This document shows positions 8,344-17,220 of a stretch of 64,000 nt of DNA, piece by piece. The stretch comes from Sediminibacterium sp. C3. GTDB lineage: Bacteria; Bacteroidota; Bacteroidia; Chitinophagales; Chitinophagaceae. The translations under genes and the position numbers were made by a program. The notes beneath the pieces are model-generated. The model ran no database searches, had not been told where the DNA came from, and was given only the letters and a program-made list of their open reading frames with translations. The stretch covers positions 3,123,263 to 3,187,262 of the forward strand of contig NZ_KI669560.1 of the NCBI RefSeq assembly GCF_000508085.1. Reading direction: 5' to 3'. Positions within the stretch are counted from its first letter, which is position 1. The number at the start of each line of letters is the position of its first letter.

Positions 8344-9798
8344 TTACTGCCCCTGTGCCAGACTGTAGGCTTTTTTATCGCCCCACATATTTAAAATTTC
8401 TGTTGAGCATACTTTAAAATCAGCCGTAAGGCGCTTATATAATTCAATGATATCAATCTGGGTCAGTGGTTGGTCTCCCACACTCTCAAAACGACAACGG
8501 TACTGATTTACCAAATTGGTGAAAACAGAACCTTTAGGCCATACCTGGGTACCGCGGTTACTGATGGTTACCAGCTTAAACAGATCCAGGGTATGTTGCA
8601 AGCACTTATCTGCCACAACAGAAGGCTGCTCATTGCTTTCAATAAACATATCTACTCCAACAATAAATTCATTCATTTCTTCCTTGGATTCCAACATGGG
8701 GTTGTGCTCCAGTTTAAATACGGTTGGGGTAATTGCTGAATCCTGCAACAACTGTTTGGGATTATGTGCAGGTTGCTTACCAAAATTGGCAATAATGGCA
8801 TTGGCAAATTCAGTTGTATTTAACGCAGCGGTATGCTTGTCGCCAAAATCTCCGGTATGCTGTCCAGATTCTAGCGTGTACAATAATGCATTCTCAATCA
8901 TGGCAGCAGATTGCATCAATCCCAGGTGACGCAGCATGCCAAATCCACTTAACAACAAAGCAGTTGGGTTGGCAATATTCTTACCAGCTATATCCGGAGC
9001 AGTACCATGAACCGCTTCAAAAATAGAAATATGATCTCCAATATTGGCAGAAGGAGCAAAACCTAATCCACCCACCAAACCGGCACAAAGATCACTTACA
9101 ATATCTCCCTGAAGGTTGGTCAGCACCACCACATCAAATAAATCGGGGCGGCTAACCAGCTTCATACACAAATCATCTACAATAACATCATCCGCTTTTA
9201 ATTCCGGATATTCCTTGGCAATTTCATAAAACACTTCAAGGAACAAGCCATCGGTTAATTTCATGATATTGGCTTTGTGTCCACAGGTAATTCTTCTGCA
9301 GCCTTTCTTTTTAGCCATTTCAAAAGCATAGCGGATAACCTGAGCACTTCCCGGACGGGTGATAAATCTTCTGCTCAATGCTACGTCATTGGTAAGCATA
9401 TGCTCAATACCCCCATAAGTGTCTTCAATATTCTCTCTAACAATGGTAATATCAATGGGCACACCGGCCTTACTAAATACGGTATCAACGCCATGCAGGG
9501 TCTGGAAAGTTCTTTTATTGGCGTAGGTATTCCATGTTTTTCGGGCAGTTACATTTACGCTCTTTACTCCCTTACCCTTTGGGGTTTCCATAGGACCTTT
9601 AAATAAAATCCCCAATGACTCAATGGTTTGCTGTGCTTCCGGTGTCATCCCGTTGCTGTATCCTTTGTCGAATACCCATTTTCCCATTTCTACTACTTCG
9701 TATTCAAGAGGAACTTTAGCAGCATTAAATATGGACAAAACGGCGTCCATAATTTCAGGACCAATTCCATCTCCTTTAGCTACGGCAATTTTAGTCAT
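8344..9798 (-). CDS. icd: NADP-dependent isocitrate dehydrogenase
   Basis: Oxidative decarboxylation of isocitrate to 2-oxoglutarate in the TCA cycle. The N-terminus IAVAKGDGIGPEIM, NVTARKTWNTYANKR, the substrate-binding IVRENIEDTYGGIEH, DDLCMKLVSRPDLFDVVVL and EAVHGTAPDIAGKNIANP are all family motifs. At 484 residues it has the C-terminal extension of the Thermus-type enzyme, absent from the 416-residue E. coli protein. A TACTTTTG -7 box lies just upstream. The E2 gene follows 52 bases downstream. Confidence 0.95.
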   Translation of the reverse strand: MTKIAVAKGDGIGPEIMDAVLSIFNAAKVPLEYEVVEMGKWVFDKGYSNGMTPEAQQTIESLGILFKGPMETPKGKGVKSVNVTARKTWNTYANKRTFQTLHGVDTVFSKAGVPIDITIVRENIEDTYGGIEHMLTNDVALSRRFITRPGSAQVIRYAFEMAKKKGCRRITCGHKANIMKLTDGLFLEVFYEIAKEYPELKADDVIVDDLCMKLVSRPDLFDVVVLTNLQGDIVSDLCAGLVGGLGFAPSANIGDHISIFEAVHGTAPDIAGKNIANPTALLLSGFGMLRHLGLMQSAAMIENALLYTLESGQHTGDFGDKHTAALNTTEFANAIIANFGKQPAHNPKQLLQDSAITPTVFKLEHNPMLESKEEMNEFIVGVDMFIESNEQPSVVADKCLQHTLDLFKLVTISNRGTQVWPKGSVFTNLVNQYRCRFESVGDQPLTQIDIIELYKRLTADFKVCSTEILNMWGDKKAYSLAQGQ

Positions 9799-9818
9799 AA
9801 TCGTTGATTTTTGTGGTG

Positions 9819-9826
9819 CAAAAGTA
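9819..9826 (-). promoter_or_regulatory. -7 box (TACTTTTG) of the icd promoter
   Basis: TACTTTTG on the minus strand is a perfect match to the Bacteroidota -7 consensus TAnnTTTG. It lies 20 bases before the icd start codon. No clear -33 TTG at the usual spacing was found. Confidence 0.55.
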
Positions 9827-9876
9827 CAGCCGAATCAATGATTTTAAGCATTTATTCACAGGTTAATTTCTTAAAA

Positions 9877-9910
9877 TTGACCATATAGAATGTTAATTTA
9901 CCTACATTTA
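9877..9910 (+). promoter_or_regulatory. Possible apaG promoter
   Basis: TTG at 9877-9879 is followed after 23 bases by TACATTTA at 9903-9910, one base off the TAnnTTTG -7 consensus. The apaG start codon is 21 bases further on. Confidence 0.4.
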
Positions 9911-9931
9911 CAATGACCAATAACAATATCT

Positions 9932-10318
9932 ATGGTTTCTAAAATTTCAGCGGGAATTGAAATCACAGTAGAAGTTTTCTATCAGGCCGATTACAGCAAT
10001 CCACTGAAAGGAGAATTCATGTTTGCTTACCGAATAACCATAGAGAATCACAATAAATTTTCGGTTCAATTACTCAGAAGACACTGGTTTATTTTCGACA
10101 GTAACGCAGAACACAGAGAAGTGGAAGGAGAAGGGGTTGTGGGAGTACAACCCATACTGGCTCCGGGAGAGCAATACACATATGTTAGTGGCTGTAATTT
10201 AAAAACTGAAATTGGAAAAATGCAGGGAACTTATACCCTGATTAACCAATATTCACAAGAGACTTTTAAGGTATCCATCCCTGCTTTTGATTTAATAGCC
10301 CCTTCTAAAATGAACTAA
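9932..10318 (+). CDS. apaG: ApaG-domain protein
   Basis: A 128-residue single-domain protein with the ApaG fold signature: a long beta-rich N-terminal half (FAYRITIENHNKFSVQLLRRHWFI), VEGEGVVGVQPILAPGE, YVSGCNLKTEIGKMQGTY and a C-terminal strand ending in IPAFDL. ApaG of enterobacteria is linked to Co2+/Mg2+ resistance, but its biochemical function is unsettled. The gene stands alone: icd diverges from it and the gldB-like gene converges on it. Confidence 0.93.
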   Translation: MVSKISAGIEITVEVFYQADYSNPLKGEFMFAYRITIENHNKFSVQLLRRHWFIFDSNAEHREVEGEGVVGVQPILAPGEQYTYVSGCNLKTEIGKMQGTYTLINQYSQETFKVSIPAFDLIAPSKMN

Positions 10319-10330
10319 TCTGCAATAAGA

Positions 10331-11335
10331 CTACCCAGGTTTGTATCTGGATTCCTCAAATAGTTGAACAGGATCTTTTTTCATGAGTGAATCCATGCTC
10401 ATCCCTTTGTTTTTTGCCGCCCATTTTTTTACTATTTGCCAGCCCACGAACTGACCGATATTACCTGGAGAATCTTTTCCAAAGGCATTGGTAAAAGGTC
10501 CATCGGTTATATATTCCCGAATGAGCTGAGGGTCGGTTTTGTAAAGCATATCATTCTGTACAAAGAAAGCCCAGATATTTTTTTCGTTGGCATAACAAGC
10601 TTCCAGCTGCTTTTGCTGGTAGCCAATAATTAATGAGTCTGGGGTTGATGGCAGCAAATGGTCGGTCAGGTATATTTTTTTTCCTGATTCCACCATTTGC
10701 GCAATCAATGGCTTTCCATAATGCTGACCGGGATACATATCCATAACAATGGCATTCATGGCATTAACCGGAATATAGGCAGGCTCAAATCTTCTTGAAA
10801 CATAGGCAGGGTATAGCATTTGGCCCTGTTCGCTGGTGTAAAGAGGATGATCCTTACCCATATACAGCTGTAAACCTATGGCAATAGCATCTTCTGTTAG
10901 GATAGTAGCAAAACTATTAATAGGCCCCACAAACGTGATGAGTTTTTTAGGCAAAGCGTATTCAGGAAAATAGTATTTCACCAGTTGCAGCCCATTTTTA
11001 ACCGTATTAAATTCTTCTGATTGTTTCTTAAAAATGGCTGTGCTCGATTGGTAAAGAGGTTGATAGGCTTTGTAAAAACTCTTCAGATCAGCAGTTTCTC
11101 TTTGCGGCATCAATTCCAGAATATTCGACAGAAAATCAGTGGCAAATCCCGGATATTGTTGATTCAGGGTATTAACAGAAGCTTCTAGTTGTGTGGTATC
11201 AATTGCAAAAAAAGCCTTTTCAAAATGTTGAACTTCCATTTCCACTTTTATATTAGACAGATCCGGAGTGGTTTCCTGGTTATTACAGGAAACTAAGCCC
11301 AAGGCTAATACAGATAACAGGAAAACTCTTTTCAT
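10331..11335 (-). CDS. gldB: GldB-like gliding-motility lipoprotein
   Basis: A 334-residue lipoprotein: a short signal with lipobox LGLVSC puts the lipidated Cys at residue 17. It continues with the GldB-like start of the mature protein (IKVEMEVQHFEKAFFAID, then QQYPGFATDFLSNIL) and a conserved middle with FVGPINSFATILTEDAIAIGLQLYMG. GldB is required for gliding in Flavobacterium and is found across Bacteroidota, including non-gliders, so motility cannot be concluded from it. The similarity is recognised from sequence pattern, not from a search. The nadE gene diverges from it 56 bases away. Confidence 0.8.
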   Translation of the reverse strand: MKRVFLLSVLALGLVSCNNQETTPDLSNIKVEMEVQHFEKAFFAIDTTQLEASVNTLNQQYPGFATDFLSNILELMPQRETADLKSFYKAYQPLYQSSTAIFKKQSEEFNTVKNGLQLVKYYFPEYALPKKLITFVGPINSFATILTEDAIAIGLQLYMGKDHPLYTSEQGQMLYPAYVSRRFEPAYIPVNAMNAIVMDMYPGQHYGKPLIAQMVESGKKIYLTDHLLPSTPDSLIIGYQQKQLEACYANEKNIWAFFVQNDMLYKTDPQLIREYITDGPFTNAFGKDSPGNIGQFVGWQIVKKWAAKNKGMSMDSLMKKDPVQLFEESRYKPG

Positions 11336-11391
11336 ATGCGAATTAACGGAAAGGATTGCGATCCTATTGTTAAATTGATGAAATTTGCAGC

Positions 11392-13074
11392 ATGAAAATA
11401 TTCATAGCCCAACAAAATTATCATATTGGCAATTTTGCACAGAACACAGAAAAAATAATTAAGGCAATTAATGCAGCCAAAGCTGCAGGAGGCGACTTGA
11501 TTTTATTCAGCGAGATGACCGTTTGCGGATACCCTGCAAGGGATTTTGTTGAGTTTGAAGATTTCATTGAAAAATGCACGGAAGCAATCAACACCATCAG
11601 GGAACACGCAGACACCATTGGGGTGTTGATTGGAAGTCCTGTAAAGAATAATCATAAGAGAGGAAAGGACTTGTTTAATGCCGCCTACTTTTTATACGAG
11701 AAAGACGTAAAAGCCATTGTGCACAAGACCCTGTTACCTACTTACGATGTCTTCGACGAATACCGGTATTTTGAGCCTGCTTACGAATGGAATATCATTC
11801 ACTTCAAAGGAAAAAAACTGGCAGTAACCATTTGCGAAGACATTTGGAATTTAGGAGACAACCCTTTGTATAGAATTTGTCCGATGGATGAGTTAATGAA
11901 GTTTAATCCGGACATGATGTTGAACCTGAGTGCCTCCCCATTTGATTACACACACGACGAAGACAGAAAGGCTGTGATTAAAGCGAATGTGCAGAAATAC
12001 AAGATTCCCCTTTTTTATTGCAACGCAGTTGGCAGTCAAACAGAAATAGTTTTTGACGGCGCTTCGCTGGTTTTTGACAAAGAAGCCAATCTAATGAAAG
12101 CCTTCCCAATGTTTGAAGAGGCATTGGATTATGTTGAGTTAAATGACAATGGAAGCATTAACGGACCTATACTGGAACCAGCTAGCAGAATTCCAGAAAA
12201 AGAATTAAATCCCGCTAAACTGGAGCCTGAATTAAATATTGAGCAGGTCTACAATGCACTGGTATCGGGCATCAGAGATTATTTTAACAAAATGGGGTTT
12301 ACCAAAGCCATACTGGGTTCATCCGGTGGGATTGATTCTGCCGTTACGCTTGCAATTGCCTGTGATGCGCTGGGTGCCGAAAATGTAAGAGCTATTTTAA
12401 TGCCTTCTCCTTACTCTACCGATCATTCAGTAAACGATGCAATTGAACTCAGTAAAAATCTGAATAATCCTTATGATATAATCCGAATAGATTCGGTTTA
12501 CCAATCCTTTTTGCAAACACTGGAACCCTTGTTTACCGGATTGCCTTTTTCGCTGGCAGAAGAGAATATACAAAGCAGAAGCAGAGGAAATCTATTGATG
12601 GCCATCGCGAATAAATTTGGATACGTGCTGTTAAACACTTCCAATAAAAGTGAACTGGCTACCGGATATGGAACCCTTTATGGAGACATGGCCGGAGGAT
12701 TGGGGGTATTAGGTGACTGTTATAAACTTCAAGTATATGCATTGGCCAGGTATATCAATCGGAACAAAGAAATCATTCCGTTGAATATTATAGATAAAGC
12801 CCCTAGTGCAGAACTAAGGCCCAATCAAAAAGACAGCGACAGTTTGCCCGATTATCAAGTGTTAGATAAACTATTGTATCAATACATTGAAAAACGCCAA
12901 AGTCCGGATAATATAAAAACACAGGGATTTGATGCCGCATTGGTTGACCGTACTATTAAAATGGTCAACAACAATGAATACAAGCGCAACCAGTTCTGTC
13001 CGATTATTCGCATTTCGCCCAAAGCATTTGGAGTTGGACGAAGAATGCCGATTGTTGGAAAATACCTGAGTTAA
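11392..13074 (+). CDS. nadE: Glutamine-dependent NAD+ synthetase
   Basis: A two-domain NAD synthase that amidates deamido-NAD using glutamine. The N-terminal nitrilase-fold glutaminase carries the catalytic triad Glu41 (FSEMTVCGYP), Lys112 (HKTLLPTYDVFDEYRYF) and Cys148 (TICEDIW). The C-terminal ATP-pyrophosphatase domain has the P-loop SSGGIDSAV (about 310-318), GTLYGDMAGGLGVLGD and PSAELRPNQKD. The 560-residue length is typical of the bacterial two-domain enzyme. With nadC at the start of the window, this gives first- and last-stage enzymes of NAD synthesis. Confidence 0.96.
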   Translation: MKIFIAQQNYHIGNFAQNTEKIIKAINAAKAAGGDLILFSEMTVCGYPARDFVEFEDFIEKCTEAINTIREHADTIGVLIGSPVKNNHKRGKDLFNAAYFLYEKDVKAIVHKTLLPTYDVFDEYRYFEPAYEWNIIHFKGKKLAVTICEDIWNLGDNPLYRICPMDELMKFNPDMMLNLSASPFDYTHDEDRKAVIKANVQKYKIPLFYCNAVGSQTEIVFDGASLVFDKEANLMKAFPMFEEALDYVELNDNGSINGPILEPASRIPEKELNPAKLEPELNIEQVYNALVSGIRDYFNKMGFTKAILGSSGGIDSAVTLAIACDALGAENVRAILMPSPYSTDHSVNDAIELSKNLNNPYDIIRIDSVYQSFLQTLEPLFTGLPFSLAEENIQSRSRGNLLMAIANKFGYVLLNTSNKSELATGYGTLYGDMAGGLGVLGDCYKLQVYALARYINRNKEIIPLNIIDKAPSAELRPNQKDSDSLPDYQVLDKLLYQYIEKRQSPDNIKTQGFDAALVDRTIKMVNNNEYKRNQFCPIIRISPKAFGVGRRMPIVGKYLS

Positions 13075-13090
13075 TAAAAGTACACTGGCA

Positions 13091-13945
13091 TTAGTCTTGT
13101 CTGCTTAAAACCAGTACCGGCACATGGCTGTGAAATGCCAGTTTCTTGGTATGACTGGAAGAGAAAATTCTTTCAAAGAAATTATGTTCTTTGGGTACAG
13201 TAATTACCAGGTCAATTCCCTTTTCATCAACAAATTGGTTTACACCATCCAGGAAATTCTTTGCATGAGAAAAGTGATAAGTAGGGTTTAATGTATCCAT
13301 TACGGTATGTACGGCAAAACTTTCACCCATTACAGTACCAGGAAAGGTTTCCTCAAATTCACTGGGTTCACCTTCAATATTAAAAACGTCTAAACTGGAA
13401 CCTGTTAATTGCTGGAATGCGGCAATCTGGTTAACAGGAATGTATTTTTCTGCGTCATTAAAATCACAGGCAAACATGAGTTTTTTAACCGGTTTAAAAA
13501 CAGTATTAGCAGGCACAATGATTAATGGCAAAGAAGTATTTTCTGCAATATGAACTGTATTGCTGCCAATCAGGGTTTCTTCTAATGCACCGCCACCGGT
13601 AATCCCCATAACCACTAGCTCTATAGGATCTTTCTCTTGCAAATCTTCCAGTGCTGAAAGAATGGAACCATAAACTGCCAGTGTATCAAAAATAATTTTA
13701 GTGTCGGAATATTTAACCAGTAAATCAGCCCTGAACTGCAAGAGTCTGTTCTCTGCCGTTTCCCTAAAACCATCTACTTCCGGTATCTGAATACCCGGCA
13801 TCATAGGATCAATGGCAACGGGAATTTCATAGGCATGCAAAAGGATAATGCGTTCTGCATTTACCTGTTGTGCAAAATGCACGGCATAGTCGGCAGCATT
13901 TCTGGCGGTAGCAGAAAAATCGGTAGGTAAAACAATGGTTTTCAT
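13091..13945 (-). CDS. Tandem universal stress protein (UspA family)
   Basis: Two UspA domains in one 284-residue chain. Domain 1 begins MKTIVLPTDFSATARNAADYA and contains the nucleotide-binding-type loop VMGITGGGALEETLIGSNT. Domain 2 begins KKLMFACDFNDAEKYIP and ends HVPVLVLS. An upstream in-frame ATG at 13987 would add 14 residues (MLEFSRNFMLNHRI) that do not belong to the fold, so I place the start at 13945. Function is a general stress role inferred from the family. The gene is convergent with nadE. Confidence 0.9.
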   Translation of the reverse strand: MKTIVLPTDFSATARNAADYAVHFAQQVNAERIILLHAYEIPVAIDPMMPGIQIPEVDGFRETAENRLLQFRADLLVKYSDTKIIFDTLAVYGSILSALEDLQEKDPIELVVMGITGGGALEETLIGSNTVHIAENTSLPLIIVPANTVFKPVKKLMFACDFNDAEKYIPVNQIAAFQQLTGSSLDVFNIEGEPSEFEETFPGTVMGESFAVHTVMDTLNPTYHFSHAKNFLDGVNQFVDEKGIDLVITVPKEHNFFERIFSSSHTKKLAFHSHVPVLVLSRQD

Positions 13946-14009
13946 GATTCGGTGATTTAGCATGAAGTTCCTACTAAATTCCAACACAAAAAATGAAAAA
14001 AATCATGAA

Positions 14010-15185
14010 TTACAGGTTTTCTATAATTCCGGCAATCCCTTGTCCGCCACCTACACAAGCGGTAACCAAACCATATTTTTTATTCAATCGCTTCATGTCG
14101 TTTAGCAATTGTACAGTCAGTTTACATCCTGTGCAACCCAATGGATGGCCCAATGCAATAGCACCTCCGTTTATATTCACTCTGGATGGATCCAATCCTA
14201 GCTCTCTAATTACAGCCAAAGATTGGGAAGCAAATGCCTCATTCAATTCAATTAAATCAATATCAGCTAAGTTCATACCGGCCTGCTTCAATACTTTGGG
14301 TATGGCAGCAACCGGACCAATGCCCATGATTCTGGGATGCACCCCTGCAGAAGCACAATTCACTAATCGCCCAATAGGCTGTAGTCCGAGAGAATTCATC
14401 ATTCTCTCACTCATCACAAGGGCAAAAGCCGCGCCATCACTGGTTTGAGAAGAATTACCAGCAGTAACCGATCCATTAACGGCAAATGCAGGCTTCAATT
14501 TAGCAAGACCTTCTACCGTAGTGTCGGCTCTTAATCCCTCATCCGTATCCACAACATAGGAACGCGTTGCTTTTTTGCCCTTTTCATTCAAATAGGTTTC
14601 TTCCACTGTAATAGGAAGTATGCCCGATTTAAAATAGCCGTTCTCAATGGCATTTTTCGCTTTCATATGAGACTGATATGCAAACTCATCCTGGTCTTCT
14701 CTAGACACGTTAAATTCTTTCGCAACAGCTTCAGCCGTTAAGCCCATACTTAAATAATAATCAGGCTCATCTTTTGCAATGGCATAAGAAGGAACAGTCT
14801 TCCAACCGGCAGTGGGAACCATACTCATGCTCTCTGTACCACCGGCAATAATACATTCAGCCATACCGGTTCTGATTTTAGCGGTTGCAGTTGCAATGCT
14901 CTCTAAACCACTTGCACAATAACGGTTAATGGTGATACCCGCCGCATCAATACCCAATGCTTTGGCTGCTATTATTCTACCAAACTGCAAACCCTGTTCC
15001 GCTTCCGGAACAGCGTTTCCCACAATCACATCATCCACCAGCTTTGTATCCAGCTGAGGTACGGAAGCAACCAATCCCTTGATAACTTCTACAGCCAGAT
15101 CATCAGGTCTGAAGAATCGGAACCCACCTTTCTTACTTTTCGTTACTGCGGTTCGGTAACCTGCTACAATGTAAGCTTCTTGCAT
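14010..15185 (-). CDS. Thiolase (acetyl-CoA C-acyltransferase)
   Basis: Thiolase of the beta-oxidation or acetoacetyl-CoA type. The nucleophilic Cys90 sits in INRYCASGLESIA. The signature GGTESMSMVP follows, the catalytic His region is NGGAIALGHPLGCTG, and the second active-site Cys is in VTACVGGGQG. At 391 residues it is complete. No fadB-type partner is adjacent, so the sequence does not decide between FadA and AtoB roles. pyrD diverges from it. Confidence 0.93.
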   Translation of the reverse strand: MQEAYIVAGYRTAVTKSKKGGFRFFRPDDLAVEVIKGLVASVPQLDTKLVDDVIVGNAVPEAEQGLQFGRIIAAKALGIDAAGITINRYCASGLESIATATAKIRTGMAECIIAGGTESMSMVPTAGWKTVPSYAIAKDEPDYYLSMGLTAEAVAKEFNVSREDQDEFAYQSHMKAKNAIENGYFKSGILPITVEETYLNEKGKKATRSYVVDTDEGLRADTTVEGLAKLKPAFAVNGSVTAGNSSQTSDGAAFALVMSERMMNSLGLQPIGRLVNCASAGVHPRIMGIGPVAAIPKVLKQAGMNLADIDLIELNEAFASQSLAVIRELGLDPSRVNINGGAIALGHPLGCTGCKLTVQLLNDMKRLNKKYGLVTACVGGGQGIAGIIENL

Positions 15186-15234
15186 AAACTGAATTTATAG
15201 TATCAAATGTAAGAAAAAGGTTTAAAAGTTGTTT

Positions 15235-16338
15235 ATGCAACTAAATTTTAAATGGGCCTTTGGGACTATTTTCGCAAAAACTTATCAATTGTATACCTTA
15301 ATCAGAAATCTCTTATTCAAGGCACCGCCTGAAAAAGTCCACTATTTTTCGATGAATAGCCTTAAAATAGCCACTTCTCTCGGACTGGGCGATACCTTAA
15401 TCAGAAATTCCTTCCAATACAAAGGAGAAGACCTGGGGAAAACCGTTATGGGGATTCATTTTAAAAATCCCGTAGGACTGGGTGCCGGATTCGATAAAAA
15501 TGCAGCTTTTCTGCATGAACTGGAGGCATTGGGATTTGGTTTTGTGGAAATTGGAACAGTAACCCCAAAAGCTCAGGCAGGTAACGACCTTCCTCGTTTG
15601 TTTAGATTACCCGTAGATCAGGCTTTAATCAACAGGATGGGTTTTAACAATGAAGGGGTAGAAGCCATCAAAAAAAGACTAATCAATTGGAATAGCAGAG
15701 GAAAAAACAGCGACCTGATAGTGGGCGGTAATATTGGAAAAAATAAAGTGACTCCAAACGAAGAGGCCTGGAAAGATTATACCATCTGCTTTAATGAGTT
15801 GCACCATGAAGTAGATTATTTTGTGGTGAATGTAAGCTCTCCCAATACACCTGGCTTAAGAGAACTACAGGAAAAAGATGCACTTAGAAAAATATTCGGA
15901 GAACTCCAATCTATTAACGCAGGTAAAAATAAACAAAAACCCATTTTATTAAAGATAGCCCCGGATTTAACGCTGCCTCAACTGGATGATATAGTAGAAT
16001 TATCCATGGAGATGAAATTGAGTGGCCTTGTTGCCACGAATACCACATTGGACAGATCAAATCTAAGCGCGGAGTCTGCTGCATTAAGCAATGAAATTGG
16101 CATGGGAGGTCTCAGCGGCAAACCGGTCAGGGAAAAATCTACAAAAATTGTGAGCTATATTGCTACACAAACCAACAGCACTATACCCATTATAGCCAGC
16201 GGTGGAATATTTACCGGAAAAGATGCTTTGGAAAAATTAAAAGCAGGGGCATCTTTGGTTCAGGTATGGACTGGATTTGTTTATGAAGGACCGTCCATTG
16301 TAAAAAACATATGCACTTACTTAGCTAAAAATAAATAA
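15235..16338 (+). CDS. pyrD: Dihydroorotate dehydrogenase (quinone), class 2
   Basis: FMN enzyme of pyrimidine synthesis that oxidises dihydroorotate with quinone. Family motifs are PEKVHYF, NPVGLGAGFDKNA, GFGFVEIGTVTP, PRLFRL, NRMGFNN, VVNVSSPNTPGLRELQ (class 2 catalytic Ser region), KIAPDLT, NTT and IASGGIFTG. The start is uncertain. TTG at 15229 and ATG at 15235 give an N-terminus longer than usual, while TTG at 15289 would give LYTLIRNLLF, which aligns with the typical class 2 N-terminus. I use the first ATG. The terC gene follows 8 bases after the stop. Confidence 0.94.
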   Translation: MQLNFKWAFGTIFAKTYQLYTLIRNLLFKAPPEKVHYFSMNSLKIATSLGLGDTLIRNSFQYKGEDLGKTVMGIHFKNPVGLGAGFDKNAAFLHELEALGFGFVEIGTVTPKAQAGNDLPRLFRLPVDQALINRMGFNNEGVEAIKKRLINWNSRGKNSDLIVGGNIGKNKVTPNEEAWKDYTICFNELHHEVDYFVVNVSSPNTPGLRELQEKDALRKIFGELQSINAGKNKQKPILLKIAPDLTLPQLDDIVELSMEMKLSGLVATNTTLDRSNLSAESAALSNEIGMGGLSGKPVREKSTKIVSYIATQTNSTIPIIASGGIFTGKDALEKLKAGASLVQVWTGFVYEGPSIVKNICTYLAKNK

Positions 16339-16346
16339 CCACTTTT

Positions 16347-17144
16347 ATGGAGCACTTATTCACTACGGAAAGCCTAATCAGCTTTTTAATTCTTACCATT
16401 CTTGAAGTGGTACTTGGCATAGACAATGTAATTTTTGTCAGCATTATTATGAACCGCATGCCTAAGGCCTTTCATAAGAAAGCCAGGCTGATCTGGATGG
16501 TAACAGGCATCATTACCAGAACAATTTTATTGTTTGGATTAAGCTGGCTACTATCTCAGAAGGGAAAGCCGGTATTTAGTGTAGCAGGTAAAGATTTTGA
16601 TTTGGCAAGTCTGGTTATGCTGGCCGGAGGATTGTTCCTGATTTACAAAACGGTAAAAGAAATTCACCACAAGCTGGAAGGAGAAGAAGACGCACTGGCA
16701 GGCAGAAAATCAAAAGAATTAGACATTGCCAGTGGTATTTCACAAATCATCATGATAGATATGGTCTTCAGTTTCGATAGCATTATAACCGCAGGAGGAA
16801 CAGCCAAGCATCTGGAAGTAATGATTGCAGCAGTAGTTATTGCCATGATTATTATGTTTTTATTCAGCCCCAATATTTCTGCTTTTATTCACAAGCATCC
16901 AACCCTTAAAATGCTGGCTTTATCGTTTCTGGTAATGATTGGTATGGTCTTATTGGTAGAAGGATGGAATGCAGAACAGGCACATGAACTCCACTTAAAG
17001 CATTATGTTTATTTCGCCATGGCCTTCTCATTCATTGTTGAGCTATTAAATATGAAAGCAAGAAGTAAAACAGCAAGGCCTGTGCAATTAAGAGAACCCA
17101 CTTTAGAAAAAACCGTAGAAGGATATAACGATCAGGCAAAATAA
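16347..17144 (+). CDS. TerC-family integral membrane protein
   Basis: A 265-residue polytopic membrane protein of the TerC/Alx/YkoY family. Conserved acidic motifs in membrane segments are visible: LEVVLGIDNVIFVSI near residue 20 and MIDMVFSFDSIITAGG near 135. Members are tied to tellurite resistance or, more recently, Mn2+ export; which applies here is not shown. About seven hydrophobic segments are evident. It is 8 bases downstream of pyrD, and a strong terminator follows. Confidence 0.9.
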   Translation: MEHLFTTESLISFLILTILEVVLGIDNVIFVSIIMNRMPKAFHKKARLIWMVTGIITRTILLFGLSWLLSQKGKPVFSVAGKDFDLASLVMLAGGLFLIYKTVKEIHHKLEGEEDALAGRKSKELDIASGISQIIMIDMVFSFDSIITAGGTAKHLEVMIAAVVIAMIIMFLFSPNISAFIHKHPTLKMLALSFLVMIGMVLLVEGWNAEQAHELHLKHYVYFAMAFSFIVELLNMKARSKTARPVQLREPTLEKTVEGYNDQAK

Positions 17145-17168
17145 AAGGCAAACAAAATGCACAAAAAG

Positions 17169-17204
17169 AAAAGCAGGTGAATAAACGTTCACCTGCTTTT
17201 TTTA
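17169..17204. terminator. Bidirectional terminator
   Basis: A 13-bp perfect stem, AAAAGCAGGTGAA (17169-17181) with TTCACCTGCTTTT (17188-17200), has a 6-base loop followed by more T's. It separates terC (+) from the convergent outer-membrane gene (-). Confidence 0.9.
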
Positions 17205-17220
17205 TTAATTAATACTATTC